Below are positions 1 to 6,746 of a stretch of DNA of 23,633 bases, piece by piece. Position 1 is the stretch's first letter. Each line of letters starts with the position of its first letter. Origin of the DNA: Alphaproteobacteria bacterium (GTDB lineage Bacteria; Pseudomonadota; Alphaproteobacteria; Rickettsiales; RI-342); NCBI GenBank assembly GCA_020851915.1, contig JADZBT010000010.1:1-23633 (forward strand). The letters are read 5' to 3'. Position numbers and translations under genes: made by a program. Below the pieces are notes generated by a model. The model saw only the letters and a program-made list of their open reading frames with translations, was not told the origin of the DNA and did no database searches.

Positions 1-667
1 CGGGTGTAAGGCGCGGGGCGTGGAGCGTGGGGAGTATCCCCGCGCGGTGGCAGCACCATCCCAGCCACAGGAATTGCAACAACCCCGCGATGGCCACGCC
101 CCAGGCGAGGGCGTCCGCCGGAGTGGCGGTGTAGGCGCTCAAATAGAGCAGGCTCAGCACCAGCACAAGATTGAGAAGGATAGGCGCGGCGGCGGCGGCG
201 GCAAACCGCCCCACGCTGTTGAGCGAGCCCGCGAACAGGGTGGTGAGCGATATGAACAGCAGGTAGACGAAGGTGATGCGCGAGAGGGCCACCGTCAGGT
301 CGAATTTCCCGGGATCGGAAGTGAACCCCGGTGCATAGATGATCATGAACCAGGGCATGATGAGCTCGAACAGCACCGTCACCGCCAGCAATATGGCCAA
401 CAACGCCGACATCGCCTCGCCCGCGAAGCGCCGGGCGGCAGGAAGCCCGCCGTCCTTGATGAGCCGCGCATACATCGGCACGAAGGCGGCGTTGAACGCC
501 CCTTCCGCGAACAGGCGGCGCAGCAGGTTGGGCAGGCGGAACGCCACGAAGAACGCGTCGCTCTGCGCGCCCGCGCCCAGCATCGACGCCACCAGTATAT
601 CGCGCACGAAGCCCAGCACCCGCGACAGCAAGGTGTAAAAACCGATGACAAAGACGGATTTAATCAA
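1..667 (-). CDS. murJ: Lipid II flippase MurJ (MviN), N-terminal part, cut by window edge
   Basis: MurJ belongs to the MOP superfamily and flips lipid II across the inner membrane during peptidoglycan synthesis. I translated the reverse strand by hand. It reads without a stop for 222 codons and runs off the left edge, about 40% of a usual protein of roughly 510-530 residues. The family signature near the N-terminus is clear: SRVLGFVRDILVASMLGAG (about residues 15-33), then SDAFFVAFRLPNLLRRLFAEGAF, with several hydrophobic helices after it. I chose the TTG at 667-665 because AGAGAGG lies five bases upstream on the reverse strand and the MurJ N-terminus normally begins just before this point; no ATG fits. 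The gene is divergent from secF, with a palindromic repeat between them. The family call is very secure; the TTG start is likely but not proven. Confidence 0.93.
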   Translation of the reverse strand, partial: MIKSVFVIGFYTLLSRVLGFVRDILVASMLGAGAQSDAFFVAFRLPNLLRRLFAEGAFNAAFVPMYARLIKDGGLPAARRFAGEAMSALLAILLAVTVLFELIMPWFMIIYAPGFTSDPGKFDLTVALSRITFVYLLFISLTTLFAGSLNSVGRFAAAAAAPILLNLVLVLSLLYLSAYTATPADALAWGVAIAGLLQFLWLGWCCHRAGILPTLHAPRLTP

Positions 668-691
668 GCAATCCTCTCTTCCAGAGCACCC

Positions 692-764
692 GTCATCCTA
701 CGCGAACGCGTAGGATCTCATGCCATATACGGATAGAGATCCTGCGGTCGGGCCGCAGGATGAC
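692..764. repeat. Palindromic repeat of the GTCATCCT type, copy 1
   Basis: The ends are GTCATCCT (692-699) and its inverse AGGATGAC (757-764). Inside are two hairpins. The first pairs ATCCTACGCG (695-704) with CGCGTAGGAT (707-716), a perfect 10-bp stem. The second pairs ATCCTGCGG (739-747) with CCGCAGGAT (753-761). It lies between the divergent starts of murJ and secF. A related element with the same end sequence is at 6640-6728. Small palindromes with this outer sequence are dispersed in many proteobacterial genomes; that is recollection, not a search result. Confidence 0.8.
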
Positions 765-853
765 ATATTAGCGCAAAGCCGTTTCCACTTGCCATTTCCT
801 ATAGCAGATTCTAAGAGATAACCCACCCTTTATAATACGGAAAAGAGCATCCC

Positions 854-1753
854 ATGCCATTGACACTCATACCCGCCGGTACGCGCATCGATTTTATCCG
901 GGCAAAATGGTGGGCGGTCGCCGTCACGATACTCGCGGTCGTGATCTCGGTGGGATCCTTCGCCACGCGTGGATTCAATCTCGGCATCGACTTCTCAGGC
1001 GGTATCGTCATCGAGGCGCGCACCGCGCAGCCGGTGGAGATGGCAACCATCCGCGAGGCGCTGGCATCCGTAGTAAAGGGCGAGGTGTCGCTGCAGAATT
1101 TCGGTGACGACCCGCGCGACATTATGATCCGCGTGCAGTCGTCGGGCGATCAGGCTGCCGTCGTGGAGCAGGTGAAGCAGACGCTTTCCACAAAAGTGCC
1201 GGGAACAATCGATTACCGCAAGGTGGATTACGTCGGCCCGCAGGTGGGCGGGGAGCTTATGAACGACGGCGCGCTCGCCATGGCGTTGGCCTTCGCCGCC
1301 ATCATGGTCTATGTGTGGTTCCGCTTTGAGTGGCAGTACGGCGTGGGTGCGATCGTGGCGCTGGCGCATGACGCGCTGCTGACGCTCGGGTTCTATTCCA
1401 TCACGCAGATCGAGTTCAATCTCACCTCCATTGCAGCGGTACTGACCATCATCGGCTATTCGGTGAATGACTCGGTGGTGATCTATGACCGTATCCGCGA
1501 TAACCTGCGTAAGTTCAAGAAAACGTCCATCGGCGAACTCATCAACTTAAGCGTCAACGAAACGCTCTCGCGTACCATCCTCACCGTGGCCACCACCTTC
1601 CTCGCGGCGCTGGCGCTGGCGCTGTTCGGCGGAGAAACCCTCAAAAGCTTCAGCTATGCGATGCTCTTCGGCCTGATCGTGGGAACCTATTCCTCGGTGT
1701 ATGTCTCGGCGCTGCTGCTCGACTTTATGAATCTGCGCGCCAGCGAGGGATAA
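854..1753 (+). CDS. secF: Protein translocase subunit SecF
   Basis: SecF is an inner-membrane protein. With SecD it uses the proton gradient to complete protein export through SecYEG. The 299-residue product is close to the usual 300-320. A first membrane segment at about residues 19-37 is followed by the periplasmic GIDFSGG motif. A block of five further membrane segments begins near residue 135. The conserved IIGYSVNDSVVIYDRIRDN motif of the SecD/SecF/RND group lies at about residues 199-217. ATG 854 is preceded by GGAAAAG (839-845). The gene heads the rightward run and is followed after five bases by ribF. secD normally sits directly upstream but is absent; murJ runs away on the other strand. 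Confidence 0.96.
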   Translation: MPLTLIPAGTRIDFIRAKWWAVAVTILAVVISVGSFATRGFNLGIDFSGGIVIEARTAQPVEMATIREALASVVKGEVSLQNFGDDPRDIMIRVQSSGDQAAVVEQVKQTLSTKVPGTIDYRKVDYVGPQVGGELMNDGALAMALAFAAIMVYVWFRFEWQYGVGAIVALAHDALLTLGFYSITQIEFNLTSIAAVLTIIGYSVNDSVVIYDRIRDNLRKFKKTSIGELINLSVNETLSRTILTVATTFLAALALALFGGETLKSFSYAMLFGLIVGTYSSVYVSALLLDFMNLRASEG

Positions 1754-1758
1754 TCCCG

Positions 1759-2691
1759 GTGCGTATCATCCGCAGCAATGCTCCCTGCCCGCCGGATGCA
1801 CGCGGCGCGGCCATCGCGCTCGGCAATTTCGACGGGCTGCATATGGGACACCGCAAGGTCATCGGCCAGGCGGTGGAAGCCGCGCGGTCTGAAAGGATCC
1901 CGGCGGCGGTGATGACCTTCGAGCCGCATCCGCGCCGCTTTTTCACGCCCTCGCACGCGCCCATCCGCATCATGCGGCTGCGTACCAAGCTGCGCCTGCT
2001 GGAGGAGATGGGCGTAGATATATTGTTTCTCATGCGCTTCGACGCAGCCTTCTCGCGCATCCCGGCGGAGAGTTTCGTGCAGGATATTTTGCAGAAGAAA
2101 TATGCGGTGCGGCATGTTGTGGTGGGACATGATTTCATCTTCGGCCATAAGCGCGGCGGCAATGCCGAAACGCTCTATCGCATGGCCGAGGGTTGCGGGT
2201 TCGATTTCACGCAGGTAACGACGGTGCGTGAGGAGGGGGCGATCTGTTCCTCCACCCATGTGCGCGAATTGCTGGCGAAAGGAGATGTCGCGGGTGCGGC
2301 GCGCATGCTGGGGCATGCCTATGAGGTGGAAGGCCATGTGCAGCACGGCGACAAGCGCGGGCGGGAACTGGGCATCCCTACCGCCAACCTCGCTATGGGT
2401 GATATGTTCCCTCCCGCTTACGGTATCTATGCTGTGCGCGCATCCGTGGCGGATGGCGCATGGCAGGACGGCGCGGCGAGCTTCGGCGTGCGCCCGACCT
2501 TCGGCACGAATGCACCGCTGCTCGAAGTGCATCTGTTCGATTTCGGCGAAAGCATATATGGTAGACGCCTGCGCGTGCGGTTCGTGGAATGGATACGCGA
2601 GGAACGGGCGTTCGCCGATGTTGCCGCGCTGAAAGACGCGATGGCGGAGGATTGCCGGGTGGCGAAGAAGATGCTGGAAGGGGCCGCGTGA
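1759..2691 (+). CDS. ribF: Bifunctional riboflavin kinase / FAD synthetase RibF
   Basis: RibF converts riboflavin to FMN and FMN to FAD in the cytoplasm. The 310 residues match the usual length. The N-terminal adenylyltransferase domain carries LGNFDGLHMGH (about 21-31), TFEPHPRRFF and a VVGHDFIFGHKRGG segment. The C-terminal kinase domain carries the GIPTAN motif at about 205-210, followed by YGIYAVR, FGVRPTF and the acidic LEVHLFDF segment. The start is GTG at 1759, with GAGGGA (1745-1750) eight bases upstream inside the end of secF. The stop overlaps the GTG start of lspA. In many proteobacteria ribF is followed by ileS and then lspA; here ileS is missing between them. Confidence 0.96.
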   Translation: MRIIRSNAPCPPDARGAAIALGNFDGLHMGHRKVIGQAVEAARSERIPAAVMTFEPHPRRFFTPSHAPIRIMRLRTKLRLLEEMGVDILFLMRFDAAFSRIPAESFVQDILQKKYAVRHVVVGHDFIFGHKRGGNAETLYRMAEGCGFDFTQVTTVREEGAICSSTHVRELLAKGDVAGAARMLGHAYEVEGHVQHGDKRGRELGIPTANLAMGDMFPPAYGIYAVRASVADGAWQDGAASFGVRPTFGTNAPLLEVHLFDFGESIYGRRLRVRFVEWIREERAFADVAALKDAMAEDCRVAKKMLEGAA

Positions 2692-3179
2692 AACACAAAA
2701 ACCTTATCATCGGATTGCTGCTGGCGCTGGTCACGATGCTTATCGATCAGGGCAGCAAATGGTGGCTGATGAAACTCATCGGCGAATCCGGGCCGGTGAT
2801 CGAGCTGTGCGCGTATTTCAACCTGGTGCTGGTATGGAATCCCGGCATCAGCTTCGGCATGCTGGGCGGCAGCGCCTATGCGCCGATGATATTCACCGTG
2901 CTGGCATGCGTCATCGGCGGCGTGCTGATCGCGTGGCTCCGCAAGGTGGAGCAGGGGCCGCTAGCCGCCGCCATCGGGCTGGTGCTGGGCGGTGCGGCGG
3001 GCAACGTGGTGGATCGCCTGCGCTTCGGCGCGGTCGCGGATTTTTTCGACGCGCATCTCGGCATCTATCACTGGCCTGCGTTCAATGTGGCGGACTCTGC
3101 CATATTCTTGGGGGTTGTTATTATGGCGTGGGATGCGCTACACTCCGCGCCTAAACGGGAGAGTAACCATGAACCATAA
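2688..3179 (+). CDS. lspA: Lipoprotein signal peptidase (signal peptidase II)
   Basis: LspA is an inner-membrane aspartic protease that removes the signal peptide of diacylglyceryl-modified prolipoproteins. The 163-residue product has four predicted membrane segments. It shows the family motifs DQGSKWW (residues 20-26), WNPGISFG (about 50-57), GNVVDRL, and the two catalytic aspartates in VADFFD (Asp118) and NVADSA (Asp136). I chose GTG 2688 because it overlaps the ribF stop as GTGA, and the product then starts just before the first membrane helix. Its last 11 bases overlap the start of a lipoprotein gene, which is a likely substrate. Confidence 0.95.
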   Translation: MKHKNLIIGLLLALVTMLIDQGSKWWLMKLIGESGPVIELCAYFNLVLVWNPGISFGMLGGSAYAPMIFTVLACVIGGVLIAWLRKVEQGPLAAAIGLVLGGAAGNVVDRLRFGAVADFFDAHLGIYHWPAFNVADSAIFLGVVIMAWDALHSAPKRESNHEP

Positions 3180-3711
3180 ATACGCACTCGCAGGCGTTGT
3201 CACGCTGCTGGCGCTTTCTGCCTGCGGCGGCGATGTGAAGCAATCGCTGGGGATCAAGAAAAAAGGGCCGGATGCATTCACCGTCGTAGCGCAGCCGCCG
3301 CTGGAGATGCCGCCGGAATTCTCGCTGCGTCCGCCGCGTCCGGGTGCGCCGCGCCCGCAGGAGGAATCGCAGGAAGACCGTGCTGCGCGCCTGATATTGG
3401 AACCGGAGCAGGATGGGGCGAAGGTGGAAGGTGTGGCCGCGTCCGCGCTGCCTGCCGCAACCGCGCCGTCGGAAACGGATTCGCTGTTGTTGCGCCGTGC
3501 CGGTGCGGAGAGCGCCAGCCCCGCCATCCGCGATACGCTGAACGCCGAAACGCAGCAAGTGGAAGAAAAGAAAAAGGACAAGAACTTCATCCAGCAGATG
3601 CTGCCAGACCGTGAAGCGAAAGGCGAGGTCATCGACCCCGTGGAGGAATCCAAGCGCATGGGCAAGCCCGTGCCGGGCGCGGAGGCCGCTGTAGAAAAAG
3701 ATGCGGAGTAG
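3169..3711 (+). CDS. DUF3035 / BamF-like outer-membrane lipoprotein
   Basis: The 180-residue product begins with a lipoprotein signal peptide: basic MNHK, a hydrophobic stretch, and the lipobox LSAC with the lipidated cysteine at residue 19. The next residues are GGD, so inner-membrane retention is not predicted. The segment GPDAFTVVAQPPLEMPPEF with a nearby LRPPRPG is the hallmark of the alphaproteobacterial DUF3035 family. That family has been linked to BamF of the beta-barrel assembly complex, on the basis of a motif shared with BamC. The rest is low in hydrophobicity and rich in Glu, Lys and Pro, probably disordered. The gene overlaps lspA by 11 bases and ends ten bases after an in-frame ATG of the next ORF. 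The DUF3035 assignment is firm; the BamF role is inferred. Confidence 0.85.
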   Translation: MNHKYALAGVVTLLALSACGGDVKQSLGIKKKGPDAFTVVAQPPLEMPPEFSLRPPRPGAPRPQEESQEDRAARLILEPEQDGAKVEGVAASALPAATAPSETDSLLLRRAGAESASPAIRDTLNAETQQVEEKKKDKNFIQQMLPDREAKGEVIDPVEESKRMGKPVPGAEAAVEKDAE

Positions 3712-3724
3712 ACGTGTGTATTGC

Positions 3725-3819
3725 TCCTCCCCCCGCAGGGGGGAGGACGGGAGGGGGGCGCAACCATCCGCATCCACTCCCGCCATGCCCCCACCCCCCC
3801 CTCCCCCTGCGGGGGAGGG
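3725..3819. repeat. GC-rich double-hairpin repeat at the 5' end of an M16 peptidase gene
   Basis: Two strong hairpins are visible. The first is TCCTCCCCCC (3725-3734) paired with GGGGGGAGGA (3738-3747), 10 bp with a 3-base loop. The second is CCCTCCCCC (3799-3807) paired with GGGGGAGGG (3811-3819), 9 bp with a 3-base loop. C-runs and G-runs between them could also pair. The element directly follows the lipoprotein stop and ends immediately before the GTG codons that can start the M16 gene. It resembles dispersed CTCCCCC/GGGGGAG palindromes of proteobacteria, but no second copy is in this window. Confidence 0.75.
3811..3819 (+). promoter_or_regulatory. Repeat-derived ribosome binding site, held in a hairpin, for the first M16 gene
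   Basis: GGGGGAGGG contains a full GGAGG at 3814-3818. This is eight bases before GTG 3827 and two bases before GTG 3821. The same nine bases form the 3' arm of an all-GC 9-bp hairpin with 3799-3807. The Shine-Dalgarno would therefore be masked unless a ribosome coming from upstream opens it. The sequence is seen directly; its use is inferred. Confidence 0.5.
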
Positions 3820-3826
3820 CGTGTTC

Positions 3827-5197
3827 GTGCGCCGCGGGTTAAGGGTATGCGCGCTGATATGGGCGTCGATGCCGTCTGCCGCGTCGGCGGACGTCGCGTA
3901 TGAACGCGCGACGCTTGCCAACGGCATGGAAGTGGTGCTGTTCCCCAACCATAAAGTGCCTGCGGTCAGCCACTCGGTGTGGTACAAGGCCGGCGCTGCC
4001 GACGAGCTACCCGGCGCGTCGGGCGTGGCGCATTTTCTGGAGCATCTGTCCATCCGTGGCTCCAAGGGGCATCCGTCCGCAGACTTCACGCGCATCGTCG
4101 CCGAGAATGGCGGCGACCAGAACGGCTTTACCAATTACGACTATACCACCTATGTGCAGACCATCGCGGTAGATCGCCTGCCGCTGATGATGGAGCTGGG
4201 CGCCGACCGCATGCTCAACCTCACGCTGGAACCTGCCGACATCGACGAGGAACGGCAGATCATCATCGAAGAACGCCGCATGCGTACCGACAACAAGCCC
4301 GAGCGTCTGATGGCCGAGCAGATGCGCGCGCTGCTGTTCCTGCATCACCCGTACGGCACGCCCAGCATCGGTTGGAAGAACGAGATGGAAGCGCTCTCGC
4401 GCGATGATGCCATCGCCTTTTACAAGGCGCATTATAATCCCGCGAACGCGGCGCTGATCGTCACCGGCGATATCACCATGGAACAGCTGATGCCGCTCGC
4501 CGAGAAGTATTACGGCGCGCTGCCCGCCGGAACGCCCGTGGCGCGTAACTGGGTGGAAGAGCCGGAAGGCATCGCCCCGCGCCGCTTCACGCTGTCGCAA
4601 AAGGAAGTGGCGCAGCCGATCTGGACGCGACTCTATTCCGCGCCGAGCCTCGGTACGGACCGCTCGCTGCCCCCGGAACAATCGCGGCGTTCCTACGCGT
4701 TGCTGCTGCTGTCGCACCTGCTGGGCGGCGGGCAGACCAGCCGCCTCTACCAGTCGCTGGTGGTGGAGCAGAAGCTGGCCACCGCCGCCGGGTGCAATTA
4801 TGACGATGTCTCACGCGGGCCGTCGCAATTCTCGCTCTATGCCATTCCCGCTTCGGGTGTGTCCATGGAGCGTATCGAGCAGGCTGTGGAAGCCGAGGTC
4901 GCTAAGCTGGTCGCCACACCGCCCGCAGAGGCCGAACTGGCACAGGCCAAGCAACTGCTGATCGCGGGCGCGATCTACGCGCAGGAGGGACTGGAACAGA
5001 TCGGCTATATCGCAGGCACGCTGATCACCGCAGACATCCCGCTCGACTACCTCAATCACTGGCAGAAGGACATAGGGTCCGTGACCGCTGAACAGGTGCA
5101 GGAAGCGGCCACGACCGTGCTGGTGGCAAATCATTCCGTCACCGGAATTCTATTGCCGGAGAAAGCCGATGCGGTGGCTGTGGAGAAACAGAAATGA
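3827..5197 (+). CDS. M16 family zinc metallopeptidase, catalytic subunit, exported
   Basis: This is a pitrilysin/processing-peptidase family protein of 456 residues from GTG 3827, predicted to act in the periplasm. With this start the N-terminus is an ordinary signal peptide: two arginines, a hydrophobic core, and a likely cleavage after ASA at residue 21. The zinc-binding HxxEH motif is present as HFLEH (His69, Glu72, His73), with the downstream glutamate in IIIEERR (Glu148/149). The C-terminal half carries the usual second M16 domain. The frame stays open back to ATG 3701, overlapping the lipoprotein stop. That start would add 42 residues encoded mostly by the GC-rich repeat and containing a poly-proline run. 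The stop overlaps the next ORF as ATGA. Catalytic and non-catalytic M16 partners encoded side by side are common, and a heterodimer is likely. Confidence 0.93.
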   Translation: MRRGLRVCALIWASMPSAASADVAYERATLANGMEVVLFPNHKVPAVSHSVWYKAGAADELPGASGVAHFLEHLSIRGSKGHPSADFTRIVAENGGDQNGFTNYDYTTYVQTIAVDRLPLMMELGADRMLNLTLEPADIDEERQIIIEERRMRTDNKPERLMAEQMRALLFLHHPYGTPSIGWKNEMEALSRDDAIAFYKAHYNPANAALIVTGDITMEQLMPLAEKYYGALPAGTPVARNWVEEPEGIAPRRFTLSQKEVAQPIWTRLYSAPSLGTDRSLPPEQSRRSYALLLLSHLLGGGQTSRLYQSLVVEQKLATAAGCNYDDVSRGPSQFSLYAIPASGVSMERIEQAVEAEVAKLVATPPAEAELAQAKQLLIAGAIYAQEGLEQIGYIAGTLITADIPLDYLNHWQKDIGSVTAEQVQEAATTVLVANHSVTGILLPEKADAVAVEKQK

Positions 5198-5220
5198 TGC
5201 TATTTGGAGCGCCATCGAGA

Positions 5221-5316
5221 AAGCAGGCCCCTCACCCTAACCCTCTCCCTACGGGAGAGGGGATAAGAAAAGCCCCTTCTCCCATAGGGAGAAGGCGGGG
5301 GATGAGGGGCCTGCTT
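5221..5316. repeat. Palindromic repeat AAGCAGGCCCCTCA...TGAGGGGCCTGCTT, copy 1, inside a coding frame
   Basis: The ends form a perfect 14-bp inverted repeat (5221-5234 with 5303-5316). Inside are two 9-bp hairpins: CCCTCTCCC (5241-5249) with GGGAGAGGG (5253-5261), and CCTTCTCCC (5275-5283) with GGGAGAAGG (5287-5295). The element is 96 bp, exactly 32 codons, and has no stop in the frame of the following peptidase gene. A second copy is at 11012-11098. The family looks like a palindrome dispersed through many proteobacterial genomes. Confidence 0.88.
5287..5295 (+). promoter_or_regulatory. Repeat-derived ribosome binding site, held in a hairpin, for the second M16 gene
   Basis: GGGAGAAGG is the 3' arm of the second hairpin of the repeat at 5221-5316. 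Its GAAGG (5291-5295) is six bases before ATG 5302, which also lies inside the repeat. The arrangement mirrors the upstream M16 gene, where the Shine-Dalgarno is likewise the 3' arm of a 9-bp repeat hairpin. Function is inferred from position and sequence. Confidence 0.5.
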
Positions 5317-6633
5317 GGAATGATAAGTGCAGTGGCCACCCTGCTGCTGGCCGCGCCCGCACAGGCCGCCGAGCCGGTGCAGGAGGTGGTGGCGGCGAAC
5401 GGCCTTACCGCGTGGCTGATCGAGGATCATAGCTTGCCGGTGCTGACAATGAAACTCGCGTTCCGTGGCGGCGGATACGCCCATGACGAACCGGGGCGCG
5501 AAGGCACGGCGGCGCTGGTGACGGCCCTGCTCAGCGAGGGTGCGGGACGCTACGATGCCAAGGCGTTCCAGCAGGCGCTGGAGGCGCATGCCATCGGGCT
5601 GAGCGCGGATATTGACGAGGACGACGCGCGCGCCGCGCTGCATAGTTTAAGCGAGCATCGTGAAGTGGCCTTTGAGCTGCTGGGTTTGGCGCTATCGGAA
5701 CCGCGCTTCGATGCGGATGCCATTGCCCGCGTCAAGGCGCAGATGCAGACCGAGCGCGTCATGCGCGACCAGAAACCTGCGTATGTGGCGGCCACGACCT
5801 GGAGCGACATCGCCTATCCCAATGCGCCCTACGCGCAGGACGAACTGGGCAGCGCGCAATCGGTCGAGGCTATCGCGAAAGAAGATCTTACCGCCTATGT
5901 GCGGCATCATTTCACCCGCGACAGCGCGCTCATCGCGGTAGTGGGCGATATTACCGCACCTGAACTGAAGCGCCTGATGGATCTGCATCTGGCGGGACTA
6001 CCGCCGCGCTCATCGGTGGCCTTGCCGGAACTCACACGTATGAAAGTGACCGCAACCGGCGGCCATGTGGTGCGCCGCGAACTGCCGCAGAGCCAGATCG
6101 TCTTCGGGCTGGAGGGCATCGAGCGCAAACATCCCGATTTCTATGCGGCCTATCTGGTGAATTACATTCTGGGCGGCGGGTTGAATTCGCGGCTGGGGCA
6201 GGAGGTGCGCGTGAAACGCGGGCTGGCCTATTCCATCGGCAGCGGCCTGTCGCCCATGGATCACGGTGCGATCTGGCAGGGCAATGCCGGAACACGCAAT
6301 GAGAAGGTTCCCGAGGTGCTGGAGATACTCCACGCCACGCTGACCGACCTGCATGCGAAAGGCATCACGCAGGAAGAACTTGATACGGCCAAGCGCTATG
6401 TGACCGGTTCGTTCCCGCTGTCGCTGGATACCAATGACGGGTTGGCGGGCTATCTCATCACCATGCAGAATTTCGGGCTGGGCAAGGATTACCTCGACAA
6501 GCGCAATGGCTATTTCGAGGCGGTGACGCTCGCGGATGCCAATCGCGTGGCGAACACCCTGTTCGACCCGGAGAAACTGCTCACCGTCATCGTCGGCGAT
6601 CCACCGGCGGCAGCGCAGGGAGAGAAACAATGA
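5302..6633 (+). CDS. M16 family peptidase-like protein, non-catalytic partner subunit, exported
   Basis: This is the second M16 protein, 443 residues from ATG 5302. The N-terminus MRGLLGMISAVATLLLAAPAQA is a good signal peptide with likely cleavage after AQA. Where the HxxEH motif should be, the sequence reads EGTAALVTALLSEGAG, so the zinc site is absent. The C-terminal domain keeps the RVKRGLAYSIGSG segment used for substrate contact and pairing in M16 proteins. The protein is therefore expected to pair with the upstream catalytic subunit. The frame also opens at ATG 5194, coupled to the upstream stop as ATGA. That start would add 36 residues, 32 of them touching the repeat, before the signal peptide. 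ATG 5320 is a third possible start. Family and inactivity are clear; the start is uncertain. Confidence 0.92.
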   Translation: MRGLLGMISAVATLLLAAPAQAAEPVQEVVAANGLTAWLIEDHSLPVLTMKLAFRGGGYAHDEPGREGTAALVTALLSEGAGRYDAKAFQQALEAHAIGLSADIDEDDARAALHSLSEHREVAFELLGLALSEPRFDADAIARVKAQMQTERVMRDQKPAYVAATTWSDIAYPNAPYAQDELGSAQSVEAIAKEDLTAYVRHHFTRDSALIAVVGDITAPELKRLMDLHLAGLPPRSSVALPELTRMKVTATGGHVVRRELPQSQIVFGLEGIERKHPDFYAAYLVNYILGGGLNSRLGQEVRVKRGLAYSIGSGLSPMDHGAIWQGNAGTRNEKVPEVLEILHATLTDLHAKGITQEELDTAKRYVTGSFPLSLDTNDGLAGYLITMQNFGLGKDYLDKRNGYFEAVTLADANRVANTLFDPEKLLTVIVGDPPAAAQGEKQ

Positions 6634-6639
6634 GTTATT

Positions 6640-6728
6640 GTCATCCTGAGCGTACGAAGCGCGCGTGAGGATCCAGATACATATGAATAAACTGGATGCT
6701 TACGGTCGCTATGCTCCCTCAGCATGAC
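6640..6728. repeat. Palindromic repeat of the GTCATCCT type, copy 2
   Basis: The ends are GTCATCCTGAG (6640-6650) and CTCAGCATGAC (6718-6728), inverted with one mismatch in 11. An inner pair is ATCCAG (6671-6676) with CTGGAT (6692-6697). It fills most of the spacer between the second M16 gene and pgi, ending 18 bases before the pgi start. It shares its outer sequence with the element at 692-764; the interiors differ. Confidence 0.75.
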
Positions 6729-6746
6729 GAAAAAAGAAAGAATGCT

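Noticed and set aside
20..736. Long open frame on the + strand over murJ
   Set aside because: The reverse strand translates to an unmistakable MurJ; the + strand frame has a His/Arg/Gln-rich shadow composition.
831..836. Perfect TATAAT just before secF
   Set aside because: Transcription from it would start near 843, inside the GGAAAAG ribosome binding site of secF, and no -35 box lies at 15-19 bases upstream. Probably chance.
3725..3747. Rho-independent terminator after the lipoprotein gene
   Set aside because: The hairpin is strong but no T-run follows it, and the M16 gene immediately downstream appears to be in the same unit.
5302..6633. Second M16 gene as a damaged pseudogene because HxxEH is missing
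   Set aside because: The frame is intact with a signal peptide and conserved C-terminal M16 motif; non-catalytic partners are normal in this family.
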